Shown in pieces: positions 44,527 to 54,291 of a stretch of DNA of 64,000 nucleotides. The translations under genes and the position numbers were made by a program. Position 1 is the first letter of the stretch. Every line of letters starts with the position of its first letter. Location of the stretch: assembly GCF_003589925.1 (NCBI RefSeq), contig NZ_CP032382.1, positions 6,386,001 to 6,450,000 of the forward strand, in the 5' to 3' direction. Below the pieces are notes generated by a model. The model worked only from the letters and a program-made list of their open reading frames with translations, searched no databases and was not told where the DNA came from. Origin of the DNA: Chryseolinea soli (lineage in GTDB: Bacteria; Bacteroidota; Bacteroidia; Cytophagales; Cyclobacteriaceae).

Positions 44527-45129
44527 ATGAGAAAAGCACTCCCCATCTTCCTGCTGTTGCTCGTGACCGTTGTTGTCTCGAGGGCACAGCAAAACACGTT
44601 TGCCCTGTCGTATACCATCTCCTTCCCGATGGGTTCCACCAGCGACTTCTTATCCAAGACCAGCTTTCGGGGTTCCACCGTGGACTGGCGCTATGCGCTG
44701 AAGCCCAATGTTCAAATCGGGGCCAGCGTGGGCTGGTATAACTTCTACGAGGACCGAAGCTTTAACAGCTACACATCTTCTGATGGAAGCACGGTAGCCA
44801 GCGGCAAGCAATACCGCTACATCAACACCGTGCCCATCCTCATCCTGGCCGACTACTCCTTCGCTAGCAGCGACGAGCAGAAGATGAAGCCCTTCGCCGG
44901 TCTGGGCATCGGCACCACCTACACGCGCCAGGACACAGACATGGGCCAGTTCACATTCCGTGACGACGACTGGCAGTTCACGCTGGCGCCCGAGGCCGGC
45001 GTTAAGATCGGATTTCAGCCGGGGTTCAACGGCTACCTCTGCGCGCGCTACAACAACAGTTTTTCCACGACCTACATGGATACGCAATCCTACCTATCGT
45101 TGAACATCGGAATGGCCATTGACTTCTAA
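44527..45129 (+). CDS. Outer-membrane barrel protein
   Basis: 200 residues from ATG 44527, 11 bases after the DUF4136 gene; the longer frame from 44155 overlaps it. Signal peptide (ending VVSRAQ), then strands such as VQIGASVGWYNFYED and KPFAGLGIGTTYTRQD, ending SLNIGMAIDF. It fits the OmpA-like or OmpW-like small barrels; function unknown. Confidence 0.7.
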   Translation: MRKALPIFLLLLVTVVVSRAQQNTFALSYTISFPMGSTSDFLSKTSFRGSTVDWRYALKPNVQIGASVGWYNFYEDRSFNSYTSSDGSTVASGKQYRYINTVPILILADYSFASSDEQKMKPFAGLGIGTTYTRQDTDMGQFTFRDDDWQFTLAPEAGVKIGFQPGFNGYLCARYNNSFSTTYMDTQSYLSLNIGMAIDF

Positions 45130-45244
45130 TGAAATAAGGACCCTCTCTTTTTTCATAGTAGTTAAGGTAGGAAGGAACGGAAGCGGGAACTGGAGTCACC
45201 GCTCTCCGTTCCGACCTTCTTTTTGCAAACGACACTTCTCGAGA

Positions 45245-46402
45245 ATGAAATCGCTCAGTACGCTTGTCATGTTGATTTGTTTCTTCTTCATTATCGTTCG
45301 CGGTCAATCGCAATCAAAGAAATTTGACATGCACGTATTCCGCGATTCGCTGGATGGGGCGTTGGACTTCAGTGCATTTCTCATCACCATGCGCGGCTTT
45401 GTTCCCGTGCCCGTCATCGTCACGGAGCCGGCCCTTGGCGGGTTTGGGTTGGGCGTCGCGCCGGTGTTTTTGAAAAAGCGTCCGCCCCAGATCGACACGC
45501 TGGCCGCACGCATCAAAGTAACCCCGACAGCACCCGATATGACCGGTGGGGCTGCATTCTATACCCTGAACAAGACCTGGGGTTTGCTTGCCTTCCAGTC
45601 CGGCACATGGCTAAAAGCGCGCAGCAAATACCGCATTGCCGGTGGCTATGCCAACGTGAACCTTTCGTTCTACCGCACGCTCCATAACACCGAGCAACAA
45701 TTCCGCTTCAACCTAAGGACCTTCCCCTTTATGGGCTACCTGCTCAAGGGCATCCGGGGAACGAACTGGAGCGTCGGGCTGCAGTACATGATGCTCCACA
45801 CCAAACTGAAGACCGACTCCGAATCGCTCCCTGCGTTTGTGACCGGCAAAGAAGTGACCAGCATTGTGAGCATGCCCAGCGCGGTGATCGAATACGACAA
45901 CCGCGACAATATCCTGACACCCAACCAAGGCTTGCGCTGGCGTACCAGCGTGGGATGGTCGGACAACGCTTTTGGCAGCGACTACGACTATGTGAAGCTG
46001 ACCAGCTATGTAAACTACTACTACCCGGTATTGAAAAACCTGATCGGCGGGTTCCGGTGGGAGATGCAGGAGGTTTTCAACGAACCGCCTTTCTACCTGC
46101 TCCCCTTCATCGACTTGCGCGGCATCCCCATGGCACGCTACCAGGGCAACATCTTTTCACTGGTGGAGACCGAATGGCGATGGGATTTTGTGCGGCGATG
46201 GAGCGTCGCAGGATTTATCGGCACCGGCAAGGCCTACGATACGTGGAGTGCCTTTGGTGAAGCCGACTGGGAGACGAGTGGTGGCGCCGGGGTTCGCTAT
46301 CTCATTGCCCGCAAATTCAAATTGCGCTGTGGTGTGGACCTCGCCCGCGGGCCTGAGCAATGGGCGTATTACATCGTGTTTGGCAGCTCGTGGTTCCGGT
46401 AA
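45245..46402 (+). CDS. BamA/TamA-like surface-antigen barrel protein
   Basis: 385 residues from ATG 45245 (MKSLSTLVML). Signal peptide, short linker, then a 16-strand-type barrel with the family marks NRDNILTPNQGLRWRTSVG and the C-terminal WAYYIVFGSSWFR. POTRA domains are absent, so it is a stand-alone barrel of the surface antigen D15 type as often found in Bacteroidota. Confidence 0.75.
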   Translation: MKSLSTLVMLICFFFIIVRGQSQSKKFDMHVFRDSLDGALDFSAFLITMRGFVPVPVIVTEPALGGFGLGVAPVFLKKRPPQIDTLAARIKVTPTAPDMTGGAAFYTLNKTWGLLAFQSGTWLKARSKYRIAGGYANVNLSFYRTLHNTEQQFRFNLRTFPFMGYLLKGIRGTNWSVGLQYMMLHTKLKTDSESLPAFVTGKEVTSIVSMPSAVIEYDNRDNILTPNQGLRWRTSVGWSDNAFGSDYDYVKLTSYVNYYYPVLKNLIGGFRWEMQEVFNEPPFYLLPFIDLRGIPMARYQGNIFSLVETEWRWDFVRRWSVAGFIGTGKAYDTWSAFGEADWETSGGAGVRYLIARKFKLRCGVDLARGPEQWAYYIVFGSSWFR

Positions 46403-46466
46403 AAAACGACGAAAAGAAAATACCATGAAACATAACCTTATATACTTCATCCCTAAAAACAATCCT

Positions 46467-46997
46467 ATGAAAAAGATCATCGTAACATGTTTGATTGCCC
46501 TCTGCGGCATGGGTTTGTATGCGCAAGAAAAAGTGTTGAAAGAAATGGACGCCGTGAAAATTTCGAAGTCCGATGCGCCCGGTCCGGTTGTCAAGCAGGC
46601 AGAAGTCGATTTCCCAGGGGCCAGTCCCTTCCAGTATTATGCCGTAGGCGACACCACGCTGTCTAAGGACTGGAAAGTCACAGAAGAACAGAACTTTTCG
46701 AAAGGCGATAAAATAAACCACTACAGCGTAGAGATGCGGGGAAAGGATTCTTACTACCACGCCCTGTACGATGCGAATGGAAAGCTGCTGATGTCGCGCA
46801 AAGAAGAAAAGAACGTGGCTTTGCCTAAGGCGATCCTGACCGCCTATGAGAGTGGCCCCTACAAAGGCGTGCCGCTCAAAAAAGACAAGCATTACAAGAT
46901 CACCGATCATGGTAAGAAGAAAAATTATTATGAAGTCTACCTGACCAATGGCAAAAAGTTAACCTACAACGCTGATGGAACGCTAGTCAAAAAATAG
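46467..46997 (+). CDS. PepSY-like periplasmic protein (DUF2874-like)
   Basis: 176 residues from ATG 46467 (MKKIIVTCLIALCGMG) with signal peptide; a start at 46425 would add 14 residues and is less likely. The body repeats a pattern of PepSY-like domains: QAEVDFPGASPFQYYAV and AILTAYESGPYKGVPLKKD, then YYEVYLTNGKKLTYNADGT. Such domains inhibit or bind partners; nothing more can be said. Confidence 0.68.
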   Translation: MKKIIVTCLIALCGMGLYAQEKVLKEMDAVKISKSDAPGPVVKQAEVDFPGASPFQYYAVGDTTLSKDWKVTEEQNFSKGDKINHYSVEMRGKDSYYHALYDANGKLLMSRKEEKNVALPKAILTAYESGPYKGVPLKKDKHYKITDHGKKKNYYEVYLTNGKKLTYNADGTLVKK

Positions 46998-47135
46998 AGC
47001 GGACGGTGAATTTTTAAAAATCATAAGTCGTGAGTAGATAAATGTTCATCGCAAAGGCGCCAAAAGAAACATGCACGCCTCGTCTCCTTTGCGTTTTTGC
47101 GGTGAGCCTGGTGTGTCCACCCTAATCCATGCCGC

Positions 47136-47933
47136 ATGAAAATCCCCTTCATTTCTACCCTCCTGTCCATTTTGTTGTTGGTATCGCAGCTTGCACACGG
47201 CCAAGGTCCATCTGAAGAGGAAGTGAAAAAGGCCAACAATCCACTGGCCAATTCCAAGGCGCTCAACCTTCAGAATTATTATATCCCCACGCTTTACGAC
47301 AATCCCAACCTGAAAGCCAATACGGCACTCATCCGGTACGCCATGCCGTTTGCCGATGGCAAGGTGTTGATGCGTGCAACCCTGCCATTGGGAACAACGC
47401 CGTCAGGATATTCGCCAAACGGATCGCCGAAATACAGCTCGGGACTGGGTGATCTCAATTTCTTTGTGACGTATACTTTCTCCAAGCCGGACGCAAAAAC
47501 ATTATTGGGCGTAGGCCCCCAAGTGGTTCTTCCCACGGCCTCTGCTGATGCGCTCGGTGCCGGCAAGTGGCAGTTGGGGGGCGCGTTCGTTGCCTTCAAC
47601 GCAGCATCACCGGCCTTTCAGTGGGGAGGGCTCATCACGTATCAAACGTCCATTGCTGGCGACGAAGATCGGGTGTCTACGGCGTTGCTGGTCGTGCAGC
47701 CCATCCTGCTTTTTCAGTTGGGCAAGGGGGCATACTTGCGTTCTACAGCGTTGTGGAATTTCAATTTATATAACAATGCTTATAACGTGCCCTTTGGCGT
47801 TGGCGCGGGGCATGTGGCCAAGGCGGGCAATCTTTTATTCAACATATTCTTAGAGCCGCAGTTCACCGTGTTGCACGAGGGTGCAGGTCAGCCGGCGTTG
47901 CAGTTCTTTGGTGGCATTAACTGTCAGTTTTGA
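47136..47933 (+). CDS. Outer-membrane transporter-like barrel protein
   Basis: 265 residues with signal peptide (cleaved after HGQG). Sequence such as LRYAMPFADGKVLMRATLPLG-like strands, GLGDLNFFVTYTFSKP and a final FFGGINCQF fit the outer-membrane channel family seen with phenol-degradation or alkane genes (MetA-like). Substrate unknown. Located just upstream of the first sulfatase. Confidence 0.7.
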   Translation: MKIPFISTLLSILLLVSQLAHGQGPSEEEVKKANNPLANSKALNLQNYYIPTLYDNPNLKANTALIRYAMPFADGKVLMRATLPLGTTPSGYSPNGSPKYSSGLGDLNFFVTYTFSKPDAKTLLGVGPQVVLPTASADALGAGKWQLGGAFVAFNAASPAFQWGGLITYQTSIAGDEDRVSTALLVVQPILLFQLGKGAYLRSTALWNFNLYNNAYNVPFGVGAGHVAKAGNLLFNIFLEPQFTVLHEGAGQPALQFFGGINCQF

Positions 47934-47974
47934 AAGAGCAAGTACTATCAATGAGCTCCTTAATCTGCTGAATC

Positions 47975-50320
47975 ATGAAAACTAAAAACTTCGTATTGAT
48001 CATCGTGATTTTCTTTGGCGGATGCCTCGGGCGCGTCACGAGAGCGCAGGAAAAGAACAGTACACCGTCCGTGTTGCCGCGGCCTGACTTTCATTTCCCC
48101 GGTAGCGTTGGGCGGACCTATCTGGAATCTGATCCGCCTCAATTTCCCAAACCGGTGGAGGCGCCTAAAGGGGCCCCCAACGTGTTGCTGATCCTCCTCG
48201 ACGATGCGGGGTTCGGACAGTTCAGCACCTTTGGAGGTGGCGTACCCTCCCCTACCATGGATAAGTTGGCGGCAGAAGGATTGCGCTACAACCGGTTTCA
48301 TACTACCGCATTATGCTCACCAACACGGGCAGCATTGATCACCGGACGAAATCATCACTCCGCATCCTTCGCGGTCATCACGGAAACGGCAACCGGCTAT
48401 GACGGCTACACCTGCGTTCTTCCTAAAAACTGCGGAACCATCAGCGAAGTACTCCGACAAAATGGATACATGACCGCCTGGATCGGCAAGAACCACAATA
48501 CGCCGCCTTGGGAAACAAGCCAGGCCGGCCCGTTCGACCGATGGGCGAATGGACTTGGCTTTGACTACTTCTACGGTTTCAATGCCGGCGACATGAATCA
48601 TTGGAATCCCATCTTGTATGAAAATCATAACCTGGTTCCCGCGTCAGGCGATCCCCAATATCATCTGACTACCGACATTGCCAATCACGCCATCCAGTGG
48701 GTGAGGCAAGTAAAGAGCATCGCTCCTGACCGACCTTTCTTTTTATATGTTGCGCCGGGTGCCACACATGCACCCCATCAAGCACCGAAAGACTGGATTG
48801 CAAAGTTTAAAGGAAAGTTTGATGGCGGCTGGGATAAGTATCGTGAAGAAACATTTGAGCGTCAGAAAAAACTAGGCGTCATTCCGCAGAGCACAAAACT
48901 GACGACACGTTCTGAAGGATTGCCTGCCTGGGAGTCCTTGAATGCAGACCAAAAAAGACTTTATGCCCGCATGATGGAAGTGTTTGCCGCCTACGGTGCA
49001 CACTGCGACTATGAAATGGGACGTGTCGTCGACGCGGTGAAGCAACTGCCCGATGCTGACAATACCATGATCATCTATATCGCCGGCGATAACGGATCGA
49101 GCGCCGAGGGCGGCATTGAAGGATCATTGAATGAAAATCTTTTCTTCAACGGGTTTCCCGAGAAGTGGCAGGACAATTTAAAAGTGATTGATGAACTGGG
49201 AGGGCCAAAACACTTCAATCACTTCCCCAGCGCATGGGCACATGCCATGAACACTCCCTTCCAATGGACAAAACAAGTAGCCAGTCATTTTGGAGGCACG
49301 CGCAATCCTTTGATCATTTCCTGGCCCGCCAAAATAAAAGACAAAGGCGGTTTGCGCAGTCAGTTTATTCACACCATCGATATTGTGCCAACGATCTATG
49401 AGGTGTGCGGTATCACGGCGCCGCTCGAGTTGAATGGTGTCCATCAAAAACCAATCGAAGGCGTCAGTTTTGCTTCTTCGTTTTCGGATGCTAAGGTGAT
49501 TACCCGGAAAACACAATATTTCGAACTGGGTGTCAACCGGGGAATCTATAGCGACGGCTGGATGGCGTCTGCACTTTCCTTTCCCCCCTGGCAACCTAAT
49601 CGCGAAAAATTTGATGTAGACAAACAAAAATGGGAGCTCTATAACATCGATGAAGATTTCTCCCAGGCGAACGATCTCGCTGCACAAAATCCAGAGAAGC
49701 TTCGCCAGATGCAAGACCTCTGGTGGGTAGAGGCATCGGCCTACAACGTACTTCCACTCGACTGGCGCGCCAGCATACGATTGAATGCGGAAGCCATGGG
49801 CCGTCCTACCTTGATGGGCCATCGGAAAACCATGACCTATTACTCCGGAACCATCGGTCTTCCGGATGCCGCATCACCCAACATGACCAATAAATCCTGG
49901 ACGATCACGGCCGACATCGAAGTGCCTGCGAAAGGAAATGGAATGATCGTAACCCACGGTGGTCTTGAGGGAGGTTATGGTTTGTATCTGCATGACGGCA
50001 AGCCTGTTTTTGTTTACAATTACCTCGCCATCGAAAGATCGCTCTTTACATCAAAGGAAGTGCTGGCGAAAGGAAAAAATAAAATCGTGGTTGACTTTGC
50101 TTATGACGGTGGTGGCATGGGCAAAGGTGGAAAGATCACCATGACCGCCAATGGAAAGAAAATTGCGGAAGGACGACTTGAGAAAACCATACCGATCCAA
50201 TTCAGCTTAGGCGAAGGGTTGGACGTCGGTATGGATGTAGGCTCGGCCGTCGACTTCAGCTACAAACTTCCCTTTGCATTCACTGGAATGGTGGAGAGGG
50301 TGACGGTGGAGTTGAAATAA
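47975..50320 (+). CDS. Arylsulfatase (first, long form)
   Basis: 781 residues with signal peptide (cleaved after TRAQ). Sulfatase signature CSPTRA with Cys114 as the formylglycine site, preceded by the metal pair Asp76-Asp77. Further motif GDNGSSAEGG near 370. The C-terminal 150 residues form an extra beta domain. Hydrolyses sulfate esters in the periplasm or on the surface after maturation by a formylglycine-generating enzyme, which is not encoded in the window. Confidence 0.88.
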   Translation: MKTKNFVLIIVIFFGGCLGRVTRAQEKNSTPSVLPRPDFHFPGSVGRTYLESDPPQFPKPVEAPKGAPNVLLILLDDAGFGQFSTFGGGVPSPTMDKLAAEGLRYNRFHTTALCSPTRAALITGRNHHSASFAVITETATGYDGYTCVLPKNCGTISEVLRQNGYMTAWIGKNHNTPPWETSQAGPFDRWANGLGFDYFYGFNAGDMNHWNPILYENHNLVPASGDPQYHLTTDIANHAIQWVRQVKSIAPDRPFFLYVAPGATHAPHQAPKDWIAKFKGKFDGGWDKYREETFERQKKLGVIPQSTKLTTRSEGLPAWESLNADQKRLYARMMEVFAAYGAHCDYEMGRVVDAVKQLPDADNTMIIYIAGDNGSSAEGGIEGSLNENLFFNGFPEKWQDNLKVIDELGGPKHFNHFPSAWAHAMNTPFQWTKQVASHFGGTRNPLIISWPAKIKDKGGLRSQFIHTIDIVPTIYEVCGITAPLELNGVHQKPIEGVSFASSFSDAKVITRKTQYFELGVNRGIYSDGWMASALSFPPWQPNREKFDVDKQKWELYNIDEDFSQANDLAAQNPEKLRQMQDLWWVEASAYNVLPLDWRASIRLNAEAMGRPTLMGHRKTMTYYSGTIGLPDAASPNMTNKSWTITADIEVPAKGNGMIVTHGGLEGGYGLYLHDGKPVFVYNYLAIERSLFTSKEVLAKGKNKIVVDFAYDGGGMGKGGKITMTANGKKIAEGRLEKTIPIQFSLGEGLDVGMDVGSAVDFSYKLPFAFTGMVERVTVELK

Positions 50321-50354
50321 TGGAATCTTGGACCAAAACTTTTAACTGCTTACC

Positions 50355-51356
50355 ATGATGAAAAAAAATCTACTTGTAATCATCTTCCTGCTGTTGGTGG
50401 CCACATCCTGCCGAAAAGTTGACAGGGAAGAGACGGACGTGCCCGCCGTCGTCGACACCGATCCGCTTCCCTCCTGGAACGACGGGGAAGTGAAGCGCGC
50501 GATCATTGACTACGTGAACCGTGTAACGAAAGATTCCTCTGCCGACTACATTCCCGCCGAGGACCGCATCGCCACCTTCGACAACGACGGCACCTTGTGG
50601 GCAGAGCGACCCTTAGTGCAGGAGCTTTTTGCTTTCTATCAAGCCAAACAAATGGTGGCCAAACAACCCGCGTTGGCAAAGAAGCAACCGTTCAAAGCGA
50701 TGGTGGAAGGAGACAAAACCTTTTTTGCCAAAGGTGGTGACAAAGCCCTCATCGCGGCGGTCGGTGCCACCCATACCGGCATGACTGAAGATCAATTCGA
50801 GGCCAGCGCGAAAACATTTTTTTCTTCGGCCACCTATCCCGGAAAAAATGTGCCGTTAAAACAGATCCGTTACTTGCCACAGTTGGAACTGTTGGATTAC
50901 CTGCGTGTACACGGGTTTAAAATTTATATATGTACCGGAGGAACCGTCGAGCTGGTGCGGAGCATGGCCCGGGATTTTTATGGCATACCTCCGGAACAAA
51001 TCATCGGCACATCCTTCAAATACGTTTATGCCGACAGTTCGCGCAAAATCTACCGCGAGCCCATCCTGAACCACTTCAACGACAAAGAGGGAAAGCCGGT
51101 AGGCATCCAGTTGGCGATCGGAAAGCATCCGGTGCTGGCTTGTGGCAACGAAGGCGGCAAGGGAGACATTGCCATGCTAGCGTTCAGCCAGGCCGGTAAA
51201 TATCCTTCGCTGCAATTGCTGGTGAACCACGATGATGGCGCCCGTGAATTTGAGTATAGCGAACCGGACTCTGCATCGCTCAAAGCAGCGAATAAAAATC
51301 ATTGGCGCGTCATCAGTATGAAGAATGATTGGAGAGAAGTTTTTCCCAAGCCCTAA
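50355..51356 (+). CDS. Secreted HAD-family phosphatase, lipoprotein
   Basis: 333 residues with lipobox ATSC (Cys19). HAD motif I is DNDGT at 76-80, so both catalytic Asp residues (76 and 78) are present; motif II ICTGG and motif IV GNEGGKGDIAML follow. The family includes periplasmic phosphoserine phosphatase-like or non-specific acid phosphatases. It lies 35 bases after the sulfatase gene and presumably serves the same nutrient pathway. Confidence 0.8.
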   Translation: MMKKNLLVIIFLLLVATSCRKVDREETDVPAVVDTDPLPSWNDGEVKRAIIDYVNRVTKDSSADYIPAEDRIATFDNDGTLWAERPLVQELFAFYQAKQMVAKQPALAKKQPFKAMVEGDKTFFAKGGDKALIAAVGATHTGMTEDQFEASAKTFFSSATYPGKNVPLKQIRYLPQLELLDYLRVHGFKIYICTGGTVELVRSMARDFYGIPPEQIIGTSFKYVYADSSRKIYREPILNHFNDKEGKPVGIQLAIGKHPVLACGNEGGKGDIAMLAFSQAGKYPSLQLLVNHDDGAREFEYSEPDSASLKAANKNHWRVISMKNDWREVFPKP

Positions 51357-51384
51357 ACCAAAAAAACAAGGAATACCAAAGCGC

Positions 51385-52167
51385 ATGCGTTCCCAGACGA
51401 TCACGATCATGACAGGCATTCTCATCGCGGCCTTCCAGGCAACGGCTCAGGAAGTTGTGCCACACAACTTTGCCGTCTGGCCAGGGGTCGAGCTTTTTCT
51501 CCCCTTTCGCGAAGACAGTCGCTGGGGATTGTTTGCCGAAGGCTATGTGAAGCGTGTGCATTTTCTAAAAGATCCTCAAGGCCTTTTCTGGCGCCTCGGT
51601 GGAAGCTATTATTTAAAAAACGGCAATCGCATTTCGGGTGGCCTGGCCTGGCAATACAACTATCCGTATGACGCCGCCGCCCTGCCCTACCCGTGGACGG
51701 ACTGGCGCATCTGGCAACAATACATGATCCGCCATGTATCGCCAAAAAACAAAGAGCACGCATGGGTGTACAGGATCCGGTTGGAGGAACGATGGTTTGG
51801 AAGAAAAAATGATCCGACGGACGAGGGATATGATTACTATAAGTTCGAGACCACCCTCCGCCTGATGCTGCGCAGCCAATGGTACATCAAGCCCCGGGTT
51901 GGGGTGGCCGTTTATGACGAGGTCCACCTGCGGGTGTACTCGGAAGAGCGCGATGAAAAGATCTTTGACCAGAACCGTATCTATGCCGGGTTGATCTATG
52001 CCCTTGACCGGGACCGATACTGGCGTATCGAGACGGGCTACATGTTTCATTCGATGTGGAACGCACCGGAAAGCGAACCCGGGCGTGAACGCATAAATCA
52101 CACCTGGCGCATTACCCTGACCGGCGATGTGCCCTTGAGAAAAAAATTGAGCACGGTACGTCGTTAA
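51385..52167 (+). CDS. DUF2490-family outer-membrane protein
   Basis: 260 residues from ATG 51385 with signal peptide (ending ATAQ); a longer frame from 51325 overlaps the HAD gene. DUF2490 signs: FWRLGGSYYLKNGNRISGGLAWQYNY, RIRLEERW, VYRIRLEERWFG and the end INHTWRITLTGD, all in beta strands. A predicted barrel of unknown role found near phosphatase or sulfatase genes. Confidence 0.72.
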   Translation: MRSQTITIMTGILIAAFQATAQEVVPHNFAVWPGVELFLPFREDSRWGLFAEGYVKRVHFLKDPQGLFWRLGGSYYLKNGNRISGGLAWQYNYPYDAAALPYPWTDWRIWQQYMIRHVSPKNKEHAWVYRIRLEERWFGRKNDPTDEGYDYYKFETTLRLMLRSQWYIKPRVGVAVYDEVHLRVYSEERDEKIFDQNRIYAGLIYALDRDRYWRIETGYMFHSMWNAPESEPGRERINHTWRITLTGDVPLRKKLSTVRR

Positions 52168-52179
52168 CCCTTTCACGGT

Positions 52180-52196
52180 GTTTAACGGTGTTTAAC
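52180..52196. promoter_or_regulatory. GTTTAAC direct repeats, 10-base spacing
   Basis: GTTTAAC at 52180-52186 and 52190-52196, preceded by TTTCACGG and followed by TATCTTTT, which resembles a -7 box. See the 43717 site. Confidence 0.5.
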
Positions 52197-52299
52197 TATC
52201 TTTTAAAACAACCGAAGTGTAACTAGCCAACGGTTTTGAAACCCATAGGTGTTACGCTATTGGGCCGCAAGACCACTGTACAACGTAAACCCTATCATC

Positions 52300-53982
52300 A
52301 TGAAAGTATCGTACAGCACAAAACTGTTTTCATTACTCACTTTTGCAGTGAGCTTCGTTGCGTCTGTTTCGCAGGCGCAGCAAAAGCCGAACATCCTCAT
52401 CCTGTGGGGTGACGACATCGGCATCAGCAACATCAGCGCCTACAGCGATGGACTGATGGGCTATACAACGCCCAACATCGATCGCATCGGCAACGAGGGC
52501 ATTCGTTTTCTACACTACTATGGCGAGCAGAGCTGCACGGCCGGCCGGGCCGCCTTCATCACGGGGCAGCATGGCATCCGCAGCGGCCTCACCAAGGTGG
52601 GTTTCCCGGGCGCGCCGATGGGTATGAGCCAACTGGATCCTTCCATCGGCGGCCTACTGAAACAGCTTGGCTATGCCACCGGTCAGTTTGGCAAAAATCA
52701 TGTGGGCGATCGCAACGAAAGCTTACCCACCGTGAACGGCTTTGACGAATTCTTTGGCAACCTCTATCACCTCAACGCCGAAGAGGAACCTGAACTACCC
52801 GACTACCCGAAAGACCCCGGCTACCTGGCCAAGTTTGGTCCGCGTGGCGTGTTAAAATGCAAGGCCACGGACCGTGACGATCCCGCCATCCCCGATGCAC
52901 GTTTTGGCAAGATCGGCAAGCAAACCATCGAAGACAGCGGTCCGCTCACCAAGAAGCGCATGGAAACCATCGACGATGAAACGTCTGCTGCCGCCATCGA
53001 TTTCATGAAGCGGATGCACTCCGCCAACAAACCCTTCTTCTGCTGGTTCAACGCCACGCGCATGCACCTGCGCACCCACGTGCGCGCCGAACACCGTGGA
53101 CGATACAAACACGGCGACAGCGAATACATCGACGGCATGATCGAACACGATGAAACCATCGGCACTTTGCTCAAGGCCTTAGACGACATGGGTGTCGCCA
53201 ACAATACCATCGTCGTATATTCCTCGGACAATGGTCCTCACATGAACACATGGCCCGATGCTGCCATGACGGCTTTCCGCAGCGAGAAGAATACAAACTG
53301 GGAAGGTGCCTTCCGCGTGCCCTGCCTCGTGCGCTGGCCTGGCGTGATCAAACCCGGAACGGTCACCGACGAGGTGATGAGTCACAACGATTGGATCCCC
53401 ACGCTTTGCGCCATTGCCGGCGAGCCCGACATCGTTAACAAATGCTTGAAAGGATATGTAGCCAATGGCAAGACCTACAAAGTGCATCTCGACGGCTTCG
53501 ATCAATCGACCTTCCTCAAGACCGTGAGCGGCACCGTAGGCAACACACCATCCGTGAAGAGCGCCCGCAATATTTTCTTTTATGCCGATGATGATGGCGC
53601 CCTCGTAGCCTTGCGGCAAGGCGACTACAAATACGTTTTTGAAGAACAACGCCTGGCGGGTACAATGGGTTTGTGGGCAGAGCCCTTCACAAAACTTCGT
53701 CTTCAGAAGATGTATAATATCTATCAGGATCCCTACGAACGGGCCGACTTCACCTCGAATACCTATTGGGACTGGAATCTGAATCACGTTGGATCCATGT
53801 ACGGCGTAATGGCCGAGGTCTTCAAGTTTGCCGACACCTTCAAGGAGTTTCCGCCGCGCTCAATTCCACCGAGTTTTAACCCGGCGACGATTTTAGAAGA
53901 AGTCCTCGACGAGATAAAAATGGAAAAACGCGAGGCCGCTGCGATGCCCCCAAAGGCAGAGGCTCAGAAAAAGAAAAAATAA
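52300..53982 (+). CDS. Arylsulfatase (second, CxAxR form)
   Basis: 560 residues from ATG 52300 (MKVSYSTKLF), signal peptide ending VSQAQ. The active-site motif reads CTAGR (Cys79), the accepted C-x-A-x-R variant, with metal Asp38 and Asp39 in LWGDD. Substrate unknown. It ends in a basic tail (AEAQKKKK). A strong terminator follows. It has its own promoter region with GTTTAAC repeats. Confidence 0.87.
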   Translation: MKVSYSTKLFSLLTFAVSFVASVSQAQQKPNILILWGDDIGISNISAYSDGLMGYTTPNIDRIGNEGIRFLHYYGEQSCTAGRAAFITGQHGIRSGLTKVGFPGAPMGMSQLDPSIGGLLKQLGYATGQFGKNHVGDRNESLPTVNGFDEFFGNLYHLNAEEEPELPDYPKDPGYLAKFGPRGVLKCKATDRDDPAIPDARFGKIGKQTIEDSGPLTKKRMETIDDETSAAAIDFMKRMHSANKPFFCWFNATRMHLRTHVRAEHRGRYKHGDSEYIDGMIEHDETIGTLLKALDDMGVANNTIVVYSSDNGPHMNTWPDAAMTAFRSEKNTNWEGAFRVPCLVRWPGVIKPGTVTDEVMSHNDWIPTLCAIAGEPDIVNKCLKGYVANGKTYKVHLDGFDQSTFLKTVSGTVGNTPSVKSARNIFFYADDDGALVALRQGDYKYVFEEQRLAGTMGLWAEPFTKLRLQKMYNIYQDPYERADFTSNTYWDWNLNHVGSMYGVMAEVFKFADTFKEFPPRSIPPSFNPATILEEVLDEIKMEKREAAAMPPKAEAQKKKK

Positions 53983-54000
53983 TCCATATGTTTCTTTAGA

Positions 54001-54042
54001 AACAACACCCATTGTCATCCGGATGGCGATGGGTGTTGTTTT
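54001..54042 (+). terminator. Terminator after the second sulfatase
   Basis: Stem AACAACACCCAT with ATGGGTGTTGTT, inner stem CATCC/GGATG, then TT and further T-rich bases. The rest of 53983-54291 shows no gene. Confidence 0.8.
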
Positions 54043-54291
54043 ATTTATGTTCATAACCGTATTTGTTCCAACATTATTCCAGCATTACTCCCTACCCGGT
54101 TTCATCTCACTGAAAACATATAAAAAAAACAAGCCAGGACGGGGACAGAATTAGGCTCATCTGCGTACCTTCACATCGTAAATTTCCGTCGGTCCAGTTC
54201 CTGTTGCCGGTGCATTCATTTTCTTCCTGACCTATTCTGTTTCCTTTTCCGGCTTGTTTTGTTTGGCGTTATTTTTAACCCGTATGGTGAG

